Assembly: GCA_001931875.2 (NCBI GenBank)
Contig: MSJH02000613.1
Span: 1-51,316 of the forward strand
From: Byssochlamys sp. IMV 00236
Lineage: Eukaryota; Ascomycota; Eurotiomycetes; Eurotiales; Thermoascaceae
Direction: 5' to 3'
DNA length: 51,316 bases
This document shows, piece by piece, positions 1-12,142 of this stretch. The notes beneath the pieces were generated by a model. The model made no database searches and was not told the origin of the DNA. It saw only the letters and a list, made by a program, of their open reading frames with translations. Each line of letters opens with the position of its first letter. The first letter of the stretch is position 1. The position numbers and the translations under genes were made by a program.

Positions 1-51
1 TTTTTTTGCTCGTGTTTACTGCTATTGGAATACATTCCTTTGTAATCAACC

Positions 52-1585
52 ATGGCCAATTTTATGCCTTTACCTAATCCTTCGTTTACTTACCATGGTA
101 CTGAATATACCCCAAGTCCTGAATCGATCATGTCTTCACAAATGCAACCAAGGTAACGTTTTAATGTGAGTCAAATATCAAGAATACTTATGAGTGCAGT
201 ATCATGTCCATTTCTGAACCTGAGACACCTCGTCCCCAGGAACATCATTCACCTACAATAGCATCAGCAGAAAAGATGGCAGTACCTCCTGACTTGATTC
301 GTCGCGGTCATCAAACACTTCCTTCAAGACCCGAAGGATTTTCAACCACGACATTTCCCTCTAACCCAGCAGGACCTGTCCGAAGAAGAAGAACTGAGTC
401 GTTCTTTTCGTTTGAAATGGGACCTTCTTTTTCATCAACAAAGCAGCTTCACGAACTATGTAACCTTGAACAAACCAACGAGTAAAAATTATATAGCACC
501 ACTTTTTTCATTATCCCCGACGTATTAACTTTATGTTAGTTACAAGGTTCAGCTTCATGCAAAAATGGATCGAGGCTTTTTTAAGGCAGAATTAGATTGG
601 ACATGTTATCGCCGCAACTATTTTCAGGTCAGTGCAACCTTTGATATGCACGGAACAAATTATATGTTGCAAGGACCAGAAGCACCTTGTTTATTGCGAA
701 AGGCCGATACGGGTGAAATACTTCCAGTGGATTACTTTTCAATTGACATCCATGCTCGCGTGGCCAACCACGATAAAAAGATTGAGCTGGTACAGCATAC
801 ACCTAAACGTGATAAGGGACCCCAGATGGTTCCTCAGCCTCGACCCGTGCGTGCAGGCGGTAATCTTCATCTGGCAGCCGTAGGAGCAAATCATAACATT
901 GTCACTTTTGAGCGACTGCAGTTCAAGACAGCAACAGCAAATAATGGCAAAAGGCGTGCAGCACAGCAATATTACGAGATTGTAGTAGATCTCTACGCTA
1001 ATCTATCAAGAGGCGAGCCCATATGTGTCGCCACCTGTCATTCAGCCCCACTTGTCGTCAGAGGCCGTAGTCCTGGTCACTACGCAGACTCACATACTCG
1101 CTTCAAGGGCTCTGAAGATGCCTTTGCTTCTCCGCCTCATAGGTTTGCGTCGAGTATGCCAAATTCACCCACTCGTGACTTTGGTCCCTATCACGCTTAT
1201 CCTTTCTCGTTAGGTGCCGCTTACCCGCCACCACCACCTCCACCTCCACCACCTATTGTTCACCCTTCATCCAATGTCTTTCTACCTTACCAACAGAATA
1301 ATACTGCAAATGATCCAAATGGTGCAAATGTATACTTTTCTAATGTAAGTTTCTAGTTATTTCAGATATACTCCAAAAGGGCAACTTCTTATATAAATGT
1401 TATAGTCCTCTGTAGAACCACCCGTGTATGATACAGCAGACCCATACATGATGGGTGCAAGAGGAAAGATGCCAGTGAATAACTCTCACTGGGCACAACC
1501 ACAATCACAACAACAAGATCGTTTTTATGATCCTTATGGAAGACAAGAAGATTACTCTAGTACCTCTACTTCTACTACACACTAA
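52..1585 (+). CDS. NDT80/PhoG-like DNA-binding transcription factor
   Basis: Four exons join in frame (introns 153-199, 482-539, 1345-1405) to give a 455-aa protein. The start is the first ATG, in a good context (ACCATGG). Residues about 120-290 match the NDT80/PhoG DNA-binding fold: MDRGFF at 137-142, then W148 and YRRNYF at 151-156, and further on VVRGRSPGHY, the conserved end of the domain. A run of ten prolines follows near residues 360-370, then a Q/S/T-rich tail. Family members (Ndt80, VIB-1, XprG) activate meiotic, starvation or cell-death programmes in the nucleus; which role applies here cannot be told. It is the first gene in the window, so its promoter is mostly outside. The family call is firm, the target genes unknown. 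Confidence 0.88.
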
Positions 1586-1734
1586 TAGTCAACGCTGGTC
1601 GTCTCTTTTTACGTTTTATACATACTTATTTTTATATATATATTTATATTTATATTTAACTTATTTAAAGCGATAATATACATCATTGATATTCATCTTT
1701 TTCATTGTTTGAATATTTACTTACAATACATTTT

Positions 1735-4225
1735 TTATATGTATATAAAAGGCTCCAATTCCTCATCAATATCTGCTTGAGGCTCCGCGGGTCTAATTTC
1801 CTCTTCAGCTTCATCCTGATCGGTTTCTACCACCATTTGGAATAATTTGTTCTATATACGAGTCAATTCGTGTGTATAGATGTCGTATCCTTTATAAATT
1901 ACCTTTCTGGTTAAGATATCATCCAAGATGGTCTCTTCGATTGTATTCTTCATCACAATTGTATAAATGTATGTTTGCTTCGATTGTGTCATTCTGTGAA
2001 TTCTGGCAACTGCCTGATCCATAGTAGCTACACTAAAAGGTGTTACTACAATCTTTTCTCTACACCTCTTTTCTTTTTGTTTTTCTTATACGTTACCCGG
2101 GTTCCACCATCTGTCCATGACAACCATATGGTTGGCCCTTTGTAAGTTTAAACCAATCCCACCTGCTTTCAATGACATAACCATGACCCTCATCTTTGGA
2201 TCATAATTAAACATTTGTAATCCTTGTTTACGACGATAGCTTGATAGACCACCATGATCTACAATATAAAAAAAGATGAGATATATTCAATTGATTATAG
2301 AGAATGACTTACATAATTGATGAGGGATTCTAGAATAGCTCAAGGCTTCGGCAACCTTATTTAAAAGATCGACAAACTGCAATAACATTTAGTAACACAT
2401 GTATAACTACTAAAACACAATAGACTTGCCTGTGAAACAACTACGACCTTGTCGGTGGGGTTGTTTTCCATGATGTTTTGCAGAAAATTAATTAACCATG
2501 ACACTTTGGTCGAGTGCCTGATGAATTTCAGCTTTTGCAACTGCGTCACGTTCACTTGATTTTCTAAATCGCCAAATTGTTCGCTAATTGTACAGTCTAA
2601 GTTATCTAATAGTACATTCTGCATTTTCTTTTACACGCTTACTAATAACTTTGCATCAATCCAACAACATGTTCGTATTCGGTTAAGCCTTCGCTATATA
2701 CTCTTTCTCTAATCAATTCTTCTTCATCTTCCCTAAACACATCAAGAATTTCATTTTCAGCACCAGCCTGAGCCATTGGAATCAGATCTGGAAACTTATC
2801 CAGCAGGATCATATGGTGACCACACACTTGCTTTAGTCTCAAGTACAGTATGGCAGTTGTGGCAAAGGTTGTGTACATTTCTCCTTGCTTACGATTCTTT
2901 ACGATTTGATCATATAACAATTTCTCCAAGTAGTCATATAAAGCTCTTTCTGATTCTGTAAATTCCAAAGTGATTCTTATTTCTTGTTTAGGCAATAACA
3001 CAGATTCGGTGTGCAATATAGAAATGTTTCTTCGAATCATGTGTAATTTAAGTAGCTCTGCCATATAACTTTTGTTCGTCTTTAACTTTTGATTAATGTC
3101 CACTTGTAAGAAAGCGAATATAGGATAGAGTTCGGTTATATTATTCTACACATAAATAATGAATTCATTGTATATATATTCAATAGATGTCATGCTTACT
3201 TGAATAGGTGTACCAGATAAGCACCATTTATATTTTCCTCTTAGCTGTAAGACTGCGTCGCTCAACATTGTTCGTAATGTTCTCACTTTATGTGATTCAT
3301 CCAAGACAATCCTATACCAATCAACTTTATACAGGGGACAATTGTTGTCACCATTGATATACTTCTTGAACTCCATCCTCACACGATCATAAGTAACAAT
3401 CACCACTCGAAACACAGGCTCTATTGAAGATGTTAAATTACCAAGAACTGTTCATGATAACACACTTACGATCGAGCAAGTAGCTATTGTCTTCTTGATA
3501 GATAAAATAAGGAATACTTCCAAACTCTGTTTTTGATCTAATCTCATCTGCCCATTGTTCTCCAACTGCAATGGAAGGTACGACGATCAAGGTAGGAGCA
3601 TGGACATTCAGTCTTGGTTGCTGTCTGAGGATAAGTGTTAATGTCTGTAACGTCTTTCCTAGTCCCATCTAAGCTTGTCAAGTTGATGATAAGTAAACGT
3701 TTCCCTGTACATTTTTTTTTTACATCATCTGCAAGAATTCCTCCACGATACACTTTCTCCATAAATATCATTCGTTCAACTCCTTCTTTTTGATGAGGTC
3801 TTAGTTTCACATGAGGTCGAAGACTTGCATGCACTAGAAAAATGATAAGTTGTTATTTTCAAATAACAAGATATCTTACCAGCCATTAAATTGAGTTTTG
3901 GGAATAGTTCTGCATCTTCAATTGTAGTGACAATCAATTGATCTTTATCTCTTAGCCAAGCTGCGTCTTCCACATGATGATAAACACCACCCATATCCAT
4001 ATAAAAGTAATACACCGTATTCTGTTGCCAAATCGCTGGATATTCGTCGCATAAACGAGCAAGTAAGGTCTGAAGGCTTTCTGAGTAGTGGGCGTGTATG
4101 AGTACAGGTCGCGATTCTATTGAAGAGCGAACTGAAAGACGATAAATGCTCAGGAACTGTCCTTGTTCACATAATTCACAATTCTGAAATCGCTGTTCGG
4201 GAAGAATGACTGCAAGATCTTTCAT
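1735..4225 (-). CDS. SNF2-family ATPase/helicase, RAD5/RAD16/TTF2-like group without RING
   Basis: Ten exons give about 664 aa. SNF2 motifs are visible in order: Walker A DDMGLGKT (about 151-158), motif II written DESH (usually DEAH or DEGH), motif III LSGTPIQ followed by NNITELY, then the C-terminal lobe with [22 protein letters not shown] and MDRWWNP and an Arg finger region ARIHRMTQ. The N-terminal 115 residues are unfamiliar. No C3HC4 RING lies between the lobes, unlike RAD5/RAD16. Introns include 3879-3834, 3723-3669, 3469-3421, 3199-3146 and a GC-AG intron at 2429-2377. The intron at 2701-2619 is my best solution to an awkward junction: reading straight through meets a stop at 2644-2642. 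The family usually remodels chromatin or removes proteins from DNA using ATP; the exact orthologue is uncertain. Confidence 0.85.
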
Positions 4226-4338
4226 TGTTAATTTTGCACTTTTTGAAAAAAAAAAAAAGAGAGAGAGGGGAAAAAAGAAAGATAGAGAGTTATACACATT
4301 TTCGCTTCCCGCAATTCAAGACGCGCGTTAATTGAGTA

Positions 4339-4344
4339 ACGCGT
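4339..4344. promoter_or_regulatory. Possible MCB box (ACGCGT) upstream of the SNF2 ATPase
   Basis: ACGCGT lies 114-119 bp upstream of the SNF2 ATPase start, with a near copy (ACGCGCG) at 4321-4327, in a 155-bp gap that is this gene's only free promoter space. ACGCGT is the binding site of the MBF cell-cycle factor in yeasts and commonly sits upstream of DNA repair and replication genes. That it works here is inference from the motif and position only. Confidence 0.3.
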
Positions 4345-4380
4345 ATGTTTAGATATATATAAAAAATGGACCACTTTGAT

Positions 4381-6716
4381 TTATTTATTGATCAAAGAGT
4401 CTAATTCGTTTAATATTTCATGATAAATAGAGATCGTCTTGGTATTTTCATTCTCCAATAGTTTAATACCCAATCGACCATTGGCCCATCTTGCTTGGTA
4501 TATCATCAAACTGAATACAACATGTTCCTTTTCTATAGCTTCGTCTTGTATTTCACATTTAAACACAAAGGGTTCTTCTTGTTTGTAAAATATATTCTTC
4601 CATCTAAGTATTCTTTCGACATATTCAATCATTTCCTTTGCTGTTACTTTAAACAAGTGTCTTCTATTAAAATTGAATAAACTCTTGGGGTATGTGCTTA
4701 TGTTGGGTGGTATCGTAACTGAGGATGGGTTAGACACGTCCTTTGATTTGCTCTTCCTACCTTCTGTTTCTTCTACGAATCGTCCTGTGTTATTGTTATT
4801 ATTGTTCTCCCTGTTACGGTGCGCTACTGAATTAGACCTCAGTATATTCATCGTCTTTTGCTTTAATGGCCCATCTTCAATAGATTCATGGCTGCCTCCT
4901 CTTGTTGGTAACATGGCTCCCAATCTCTTGGCTGCGCTTTTACTACGCTTGAGTAAATTACTGCTCGATTTCGAGCTATTCTTCTGAACAGTCGTACTGT
5001 GATTCGTGGGTGCTGCCCAATCCTCCTCATTGTGTTGCTGAAACACTTGTCGCGTATGAGAAGGTGCTACACGTTCTGTCTTTCGTCGTGTCAAATAGCT
5101 ATTAGTCTCCTTTGTGGATTTGGATAAAGATGTACTAGCTGATCTACCCAATTGGACGGGTGATTGATATCCTTCGCTCTCTAACAAGCGAATTTTTTCG
5201 TCGAATTCTCTTCTTTCTTTTACCAGATAATAAATAGATATCAGAGGGTCGTACATGGCTGGTAATGATTGTGGATCATCTCTGGGTTTCGAATGCAAGC
5301 TGTTTGCTGTTCTTCGAATAGACACTGTTCTTCTCCATCTTGTCAGAGAATTATGTTGCTGCTGTTGTTGCTGTTGTTGTTGACTGCTTTCTGTGTTGTT
5401 GTGGTTGTCTTGGTAATTTTGATCGATTTGCTTGGCCGCATATTGATATTCAGGTGAACGGATAATTTGCTCCAATTTGTGTCCAATTTCTTCTGGGAGA
5501 CCTAGACCAAATCCTTGCATACCCTGTACTACCTGTCTATCTATCTTATGTAACGGCTGACGATGAGGTAAGTGATTGGATACCAATTCGTCATAGCCTT
5601 TGTTCATCCAAGGATGACGAATCACATTAGACAGTGTCTCTCTCTTTCTTGGATCAACCACGAGTATTTTGGATAATAAATCAACACATTCTATATATGC
5701 ATAACTGAGATAATTGTATTTATACAAATATAGTAATCTGTACCTCTACTCAAATGATCTGGGTATTCTACCTGACCTGCTTTAATCTTTTCATGTAATG
5801 CAGGCAGGCTAGTATCGTCAAAGGGTACTCTTCCACATACTAAGACATATAACACAACACCGAAACTCCATACATCTACTTCTGGTCCTGTATAGTTTTT
5901 TGCTTGTAATAACTCGGGTGCAGCAAAGTAAAGTGAACCACAAAAGGTGTTTAGTAATTTACGTGGTGAATAAATGTTTGAAAGTCCAAAGTCAATGATT
6001 TTAATCTCTTCATTGTTTGTCAACAGAATATTCTCAATCTTCAAATCTACTCTCACATAATGAATTTCTTTTTTAATCTTCTCCTTATTCTATACAAATA
6101 CCTCTGTGAACAATAGAGTTTCTATGGCAATAGTCTAAAAAAAAGTCATTAATTAAAGATCTAAGCATTCCCATGGTTATTTACCTAATGCGCTAGCGAT
6201 CTGTCTCGCAAACTTTCTTGCCAACTTTTCACGTAATTTACCATGACCAATAATATAATCTAGTAGTTGCCCTCCTTCGATATATTCCAGAAACATATAA
6301 TAGTGATCACCATGTACGATCCATTCTTTCAACTGACATATATTTGGATGACGCAACAGATGCATAATCGCCATTTCTCTCACTGTTCTCTGCTCCCGTT
6401 CTCTTGGCGTATCCTTAGGATCTTTGCTGTTTCCGTTCACTGGCAAATCGAGATTGATCTTGGGCATTATCTTGACTGCATACTATTAAAAATCATTCAA
6501 TAGGCCTTTTCTTTTTGAAATATCCCTTTTTACCAACTGATGATCCTTGGGTGAAAGAGATTCGGCAAGTTTAACTGTGCCCATACTACCAGAACCAAGT
6601 GTCTTTTTGTAAATCACGTAATTTCCAATCTGCTGGACTTGGTGTCTTGATCTGCTCCTTCTCACAGTTTTGTCTGAAAATTGCACTGGTGGCAATGAAT
6701 GACTAGCATGGCTCAT
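4381..6716 (-). CDS. KIN1: KIN1/KIN2 (MARK/PAR-1 type) serine/threonine kinase with KA1 domain
   Basis: Five exons (6716-6534, 6482-6185, 6134-6102, 6046-5744, 5690-4381) give 708 aa. The kinase domain has the P-loop GSGSMG at 41-46, YAVK with Lys65, HRD at 170-172, DFG at 190-192, the activation-loop LNTFCGS with Thr205 (an LKB1-type site), and APE near 216. A low-complexity Q/N/S-rich linker follows. The last 95 residues look like the KA1 membrane-binding domain seen at the end of KIN1/MARK kinases. Yeast KIN1/2 act at sites of polarised exocytosis and in the ER stress response. The start at 6716 is preferred over an upstream ATG at 6782, whose extension is a pyrimidine-rich leader ending in a splice-acceptor-like TTGTGCAG. 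Confidence 0.9.
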
Positions 6717-9700
6717 CTGCACAATAAAAATAAAATAGAATAAAGAAAAAGAAAAAGGTAAAGGAGTTGTTGCGTGTAACAAAAGAATACGAAAGGTGAG
6801 GCAAAACTTTCTTTATTTGGCAATCCTCATGATCGGAATTACAATTGCTTTCTTTTGTTCACCTGGAAACTCGGTTTCCGAGGTAACAGACCTTGGACTC
6901 GAACAATCTAATTTCTTTATTAAAGCTTATTTGATAAATGATTTTAGTGTATTCTTTATTATAAATATGTAATTTTCTTTTCTATTTTACTTAACAAGTG
7001 GATTTTAAAACACATAATAATAATAATAATAATAATAATAATTTGCAATTCACCCATGTTTATTAAATAAAAGCAAATCATTAGAGCATTTATATTTCCA
7101 TATAAATATAACAGAAATTAGTCTAATACATAAACGGTAATAAATATAGAGAGAGAGAGACAATAAGTCTAGATTTGTTGCTTTGCAAGCAATGCTTTAC
7201 ATCATATATCTTTTTATTTTTCGCAAATTATATTAAAAAGGACAAACATGGAAGAATTAATTGATTGGAAGAGACAGCTTTTGCGATTTCACAAAATCAT
7301 TAATCAAATAAAGCAAAGAAGAACATTTTACATGTGTTTCTTGGAATGGACTTATGCTAGCGTTATGTGGGTTTCTCCCTTTTGGCTAATTTCTCCTTTT
7401 TGAAGGGTAAGAACAAGTTTATTTTTACCAGAGTTGTGATGAATCCCCTAAAATCTCCATATCTGTCGCAATGTACGCTTCAAACCAACAATTTGATGTT
7501 TATTTCCACAAATTGCAAATAATTCAAGTTTCTTTTGTATACTGTCCCTTTTTTCTCAAATTTTCTCCAAGTAACTACTGTATTTTTATTAATTATTGAC
7601 ATTAATTTTATAAAATGTTGTCATAAAATAAAAAAATTATTTGCGTAAAAAGACGACAAAGAAAAATATGTTTGAATAAAATGACATCATGTCAAAAGAG
7701 AGAGAGAGAGAGAGATAATGAGTATATGTAGAAAAAGAGAGAAAAAGTATGTTAGTATTAGAGCACATATCCTAATATTAGTTTTACTTACCACCAAAGT
7801 GCATTCTGGGGAGGGTAGCGATAACTACCCAGGATAGTTTAAACAAAAAAAAAAAAAGGAACGGAGGACAGAGAGAACCCAGAGCACAAGAAGAGGCAAC
7901 TGGGAGAACGTTCCAGATATACACGCCAGAGAGCAAAAAGGGCGGGACAAGCGAGTCAGAGCAAGGACCATGAGGACAGGCTAGTTTTGATTGGTGAATC
8001 TTTGAACACTCAGAGGGATACTTGATAACTGCTGTAAAGAAGCAAAAAAAGGACTCAATTAAAATGGGTTTTTATACTTTTTTTTTTCTTTTACAAACAA
8101 GTTTCAGGATCGGGTACCTGGAACAAAGAAATCGTATCAAATGGGAGCAATCTGCCTCGTGACCATTCAAGAATATGCATTGCCAAATATGACTACATGT
8201 TCTTCTGATTTCATGGAAAGACCGAATAAAGGATATAAACTTTTACAAAGAGACTAATCTTAAGTTAATTTCAACTCCAAGACAGCCCACCTGTTAATAT
8301 TACGAAAATATTCTTGGCGACGACGAATTTACATTTCATGCAACATGAATTTTGTTCTCATCATGGGTGTATTTATTTTCGATCACAGGCGAATTTACTT
8401 TCCGAAAAGAGTGTATAACTTGCTGTATTTTTATCATCAATACTATTCACGCTTATCATTCATAATATGTTCTAGTGTTATATAAGGTATTGTCCTAACC
8501 TAATCATCCAACCTCTAGGGTAAACAAATCCAAATTATGTACAGCTTTTAATATATCATTTATTTTTTAGGTGTTTTAAAGCGCTTTTTTATTCCATCGT
8601 TTTTTGGGCATTATTAAGTCTTTATCTTCCTGCGTTATTTTTAGACAGATTGGCAAGTAAAGCAGTTTTAGGTACAAAAGAGGTAAATCTAACGAATTAA
8701 AATGAAAACAACAATAGAGATGCATTACACTCTCTAAACCTCCGTTAGAGATTATTTAATTGGCTTGAATGGAGGCTGACTGTAGTATATCTGTCACACG
8801 CCTGTAATACAAGTGGTGAACCTTCATTGCTTGTCTTCCCTGTCGTTAACGAATACTTATCCTTACACCACTTTTTATTTATTAAGAGATTTTCTTATTA
8901 TTTTCTTCATTGACCAACATACGCATAATCTTTCTTAGAGCCAAAAGCAAGCCAAACTGAATTTTAGTTATTTCTATAATTATAATGTAAATCAACAAAA
9001 AGTAAGAGAGTGATTATATTTAAATATAATAAAAGCCTTTTGATCAGATAGGTATATATATGTATTTATACATGCAAATACTATATTGAGCGTATTCATG
9101 CTGTATGCTTGTTTTAAAGTATCACAAGCTTAGACAAAACTCTACTTGGATCAATTAAAAGGAAATGTATATTTAAAAGAAGTACATATACATAACACAG
9201 TGAGTTTACCATCTTGGGTTTATATCTTTTTAACCAAGAAAATATTTATATATCATATTTAATTGAGAATTTAGCCTAAATAATCTAGCATGAAGGTAAA
9301 GGCCTAAATGTCGATTTTATTCGCCCGGATTTTGAATTTATTCAGGCACGCTTTTATTCCCTCCAAAAAGCATTCTTTTAATTGATAAAGAATAGCTACT
9401 TTTGTGGGATTTGTCTTTCTTTTTAAATCTAATTTGACCTCATAGAGAGTTTTGTAAAGTGCATCAAAGATATGCCTTTAAAACACTTTATTCAAACTTT
9501 AAAAACATCATAGGTAAAAGTGGTCTAATACAAGTTTAGAGTAGTCTGTGTCACATTGGCAATTATTCACGCTTCAGGAAGCTTTTGAATATTAAAAGCT
9601 ACTATAAAAAGAAAATGTACTATTTTCATCCATTTCCCTTATTTCTGGATATCTTGAAAAAGACATGATTTTAGGTATTATAAGGCTTACTATAATACTA

Positions 9701-10876
9701 TTGAAGATGATGAAGAGGAATGATTGTAGAATCGCTGAATCAAACTGTTATTTCTACTATGGTATCATACTCTTCATTCAATCTTGGCTCTCAGCATAAC
9801 AGCAGCGGTTACCGTATATCTTCTTTCAAAGATGATAACCGTTGAAAATGAAGCCATGTGATTTTGTTGAAAGACATGCCCGCTTGAATATCGCAAGTAA
9901 TCAAAATGTTTACTAGTGTATTAAATGCACAATCTAACAATCCCTTTTTTTTTTTTTTGGTTTTTAGCTATCGTTTGATTATAAAAGATTTGAAGATACT
10001 ACGCATTTTACAGATCAATAATAGCTCCCGTCCAATTGTTAGTCTTCAAATATCAATAATTGACGGTAATCCCTTGACTCAGTAATGTTCTTCCTTGACT
10101 AAATTGTCAACAAAGTTGGAGAACTTTATAAATCTTGACTAAAAACGACTGCAGAAATGCGTTGCTCAATAATATCAATACTGACAACAAAGTTCTACCT
10201 ATTTCAATACTGAGAGGATATATATATACACCAAAAAAAGTCATAATAAAAATGTTTAAGTGGCCACCGTAAATGATCAATAGCCAGCTGCATATACGAT
10301 GACAGTTTGTGCCGACTTGACCAATTATGAACAAGACTTCATCAGACATCAGATTATTTGTGTTGCAAGACTGCAATCACCCAAGCAAATAGTCATAGCT
10401 GTAGATCTTAAATAATTTATCATTTAGCTATATGAACCAAACAGTCATTCTATACTTTTACTTGTATTCAGCGCACCTTTTCGTCCACTATATGATGCAT
10501 AATATTAAACTTTATAGAGTCATGCAGATCACTGGCTAATCTATAATGGAACTCAGCTGCCAATCCCCACCTTGTCTCAACAAACCCTTTTCCTCCATCC
10601 GTCATCAACCAAAGAAAAACAATAATAAAGCAACATAGACTCTTCCTTTTCATTTTTTCTTTCTTTCTTACTTTCAAGAAATAGCTCCAATGAGCCCACC
10701 ACTTACTTTTATGATAAGCTTCTTTAAGAATCAGAATACTTTTCTCTGAGTAACAATAACTTGTGTACACATTTGGGGAGCATTAAACTTCCCAAATGAG
10801 CTGATTTTTTAATGGTTCACACGGCATACATACTTTCTTTTTCCCTTTATTTTTTTTCATACTCTTAAAAATAACC
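6717..10876. other. 4.2-kb stretch without a supportable gene
   Basis: This is the longest gene-free interval in the window. It is AT-rich, with only short unconvincing reading frames on both strands. Simple repeats include TAA repeats at about 7017-7042 and GA runs at about 7148-7162 and 7698-7716. It should hold the promoters of the KIN1-like gene (left) and of the unknown gene at 10877 (right). A less AT-rich island at about 7790-8045 stands out and is described as a finding. I see no recognisable tRNA, snRNA or transposase fragment. Confidence 0.6.
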
Positions 10877-12100
10877 ATGGAAGCGATTGACGATTACGCC
10901 AACGAGAACATTGTCCGTTCTATAGCCTACACTGCACTTGACAAGATCCAAAACCACCAGTACCATGAACTCCTTCCTTTCTCATCTCAACCATTACGCC
11001 AACGAGCTCAGTTTCTGCCAAATGAGGACTGGTATCAATGGCAAAAGGACAATTGTGCTCAAATGATCGAATCTGTCTGGACTGAAAAGGGCAATATCGC
11101 AGACGAACTGTACCAGAAACAAGTCTATTATAAGCGCATGGACGCAGATACACTACATGCTATTGTCGAGTTTGCAGAAAGAGACAAGAGCCACTTTGTG
11201 GTCATTCTTATCTTGGAGAACGGAAGTGGTGACATGTCAGACGCAAAGTATCATAATATTAAGGAATTATCCGATGCTGAATGGTTGGATATATTTGAAA
11301 ATTGGTCAAGGACGCTTGAAGAGGCCGAACGTATCTTTCTGACCAAGGTGACGAGACATAAAAGAGAATTTACAATGGATACTCCTGATGTAAGAAGAAG
11401 GGAAAAAAAAAGAGAGAGAAAGGCTAATGGGTATACTTAGAGTAGTAAAGGGGGTAAGGAAGCACCAGAAGATTACTGGGGGGACTGGTCCTCGGATGAA
11501 GCAAGTTCTACAGAAGATACAGGGTCAAACTTTAATCCACAAAAGGCAGATCAGGAAGAAACAGAGGACTCGGAAGATGAGTATTATACGAGATGGAGTA
11601 AGGATCCTGGTACACTGACGCCTGGACCTGACGAACAAAAGAAAAGTCGTATCCTCAGTACGATCAATCAACAGGAGATTGATGAAGAATACGATCAGTC
11701 CTACAATCCTCTGTTTACAGTACCTAGTGTCCCCAACCTCATGGACGCACACACAGCCGCATTATCCGAACTCACTCAGATTCTTCAAACCTCGATTCCC
11801 CAGCCACGTGGGTCGACCAGCACTCGACCCACCGTCATTAACCCATTACCCAAGGCAGCCATGACTCGACTAGCTCCTCAGATGGAATCGCTTCAAGTCA
11901 CTGAAAGGTTTCCAGGCGCTTATCCAGAATCAGGGATGCAGACACCAGGTGATAGAATAGAACAAACACAATATTACAAGGAAGCAGGTCGTCAATTATT
12001 CATGAAGAGTCTCAGCGCTCTAATCCATGCAGCTAAACTCTTGGGTTATGAAGGCAAGGATATTTTAGAGATGGTACAGGAGATTGTAAATAAGGAATAA
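10877..12100 (+). CDS. Unknown conserved-looking protein, 390 aa
   Basis: Two exons (10877-11389 and 11441-12100) joined in phase 0 give 390 aa. The start ATG follows AAATAACC and is the first in frame. The N-terminal 170 residues look globular and rich in Trp, Glu and Asp (EDWYQWQKDN, AEWLDIFENWSRTLEEAE). The middle is acidic and Ser-rich (EDYWGDWSSDE and an EETEDSEDEYY stretch), probably disordered. The last 60 residues (QLFMKSLSALIHAAKLLGYE) resemble an amphipathic helical module. I do not recognise a family. There is no signal peptide or membrane segment, so a soluble cytosolic or nuclear protein is likely. It is convergent with the HIBCH-like gene, stop to stop 42 bp apart. Confidence 0.75.
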
Positions 12101-12142
12101 TAATAATAATAAAAAAACATGCTTTATACAGAAAAAATTGTG

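Noticed and set aside
6717..6782. Upstream ATG extending the KIN1-like kinase by 22 hydrophobic residues
   Set aside because: The extension is encoded by a pyrimidine-rich leader ending in a splice-acceptor-like sequence, and the kinase family has no signal peptide.
6860..6920. TGGACTCGAAC, resembling a tRNA T-arm on the minus strand
   Set aside because: No D-arm, anticodon arm or acceptor stem could be built around it.
10107..10376. 89-aa minus-strand frame with a hydrophobic stretch
   Set aside because: Hydrophobicity follows from AT-rich codons; no splice context or conserved motif.
10468..10770. 100-aa minus-strand open frame before the unknown gene at 10877
   Set aside because: No family features, AT-driven composition, and it lies in the probable promoter of the downstream gene.
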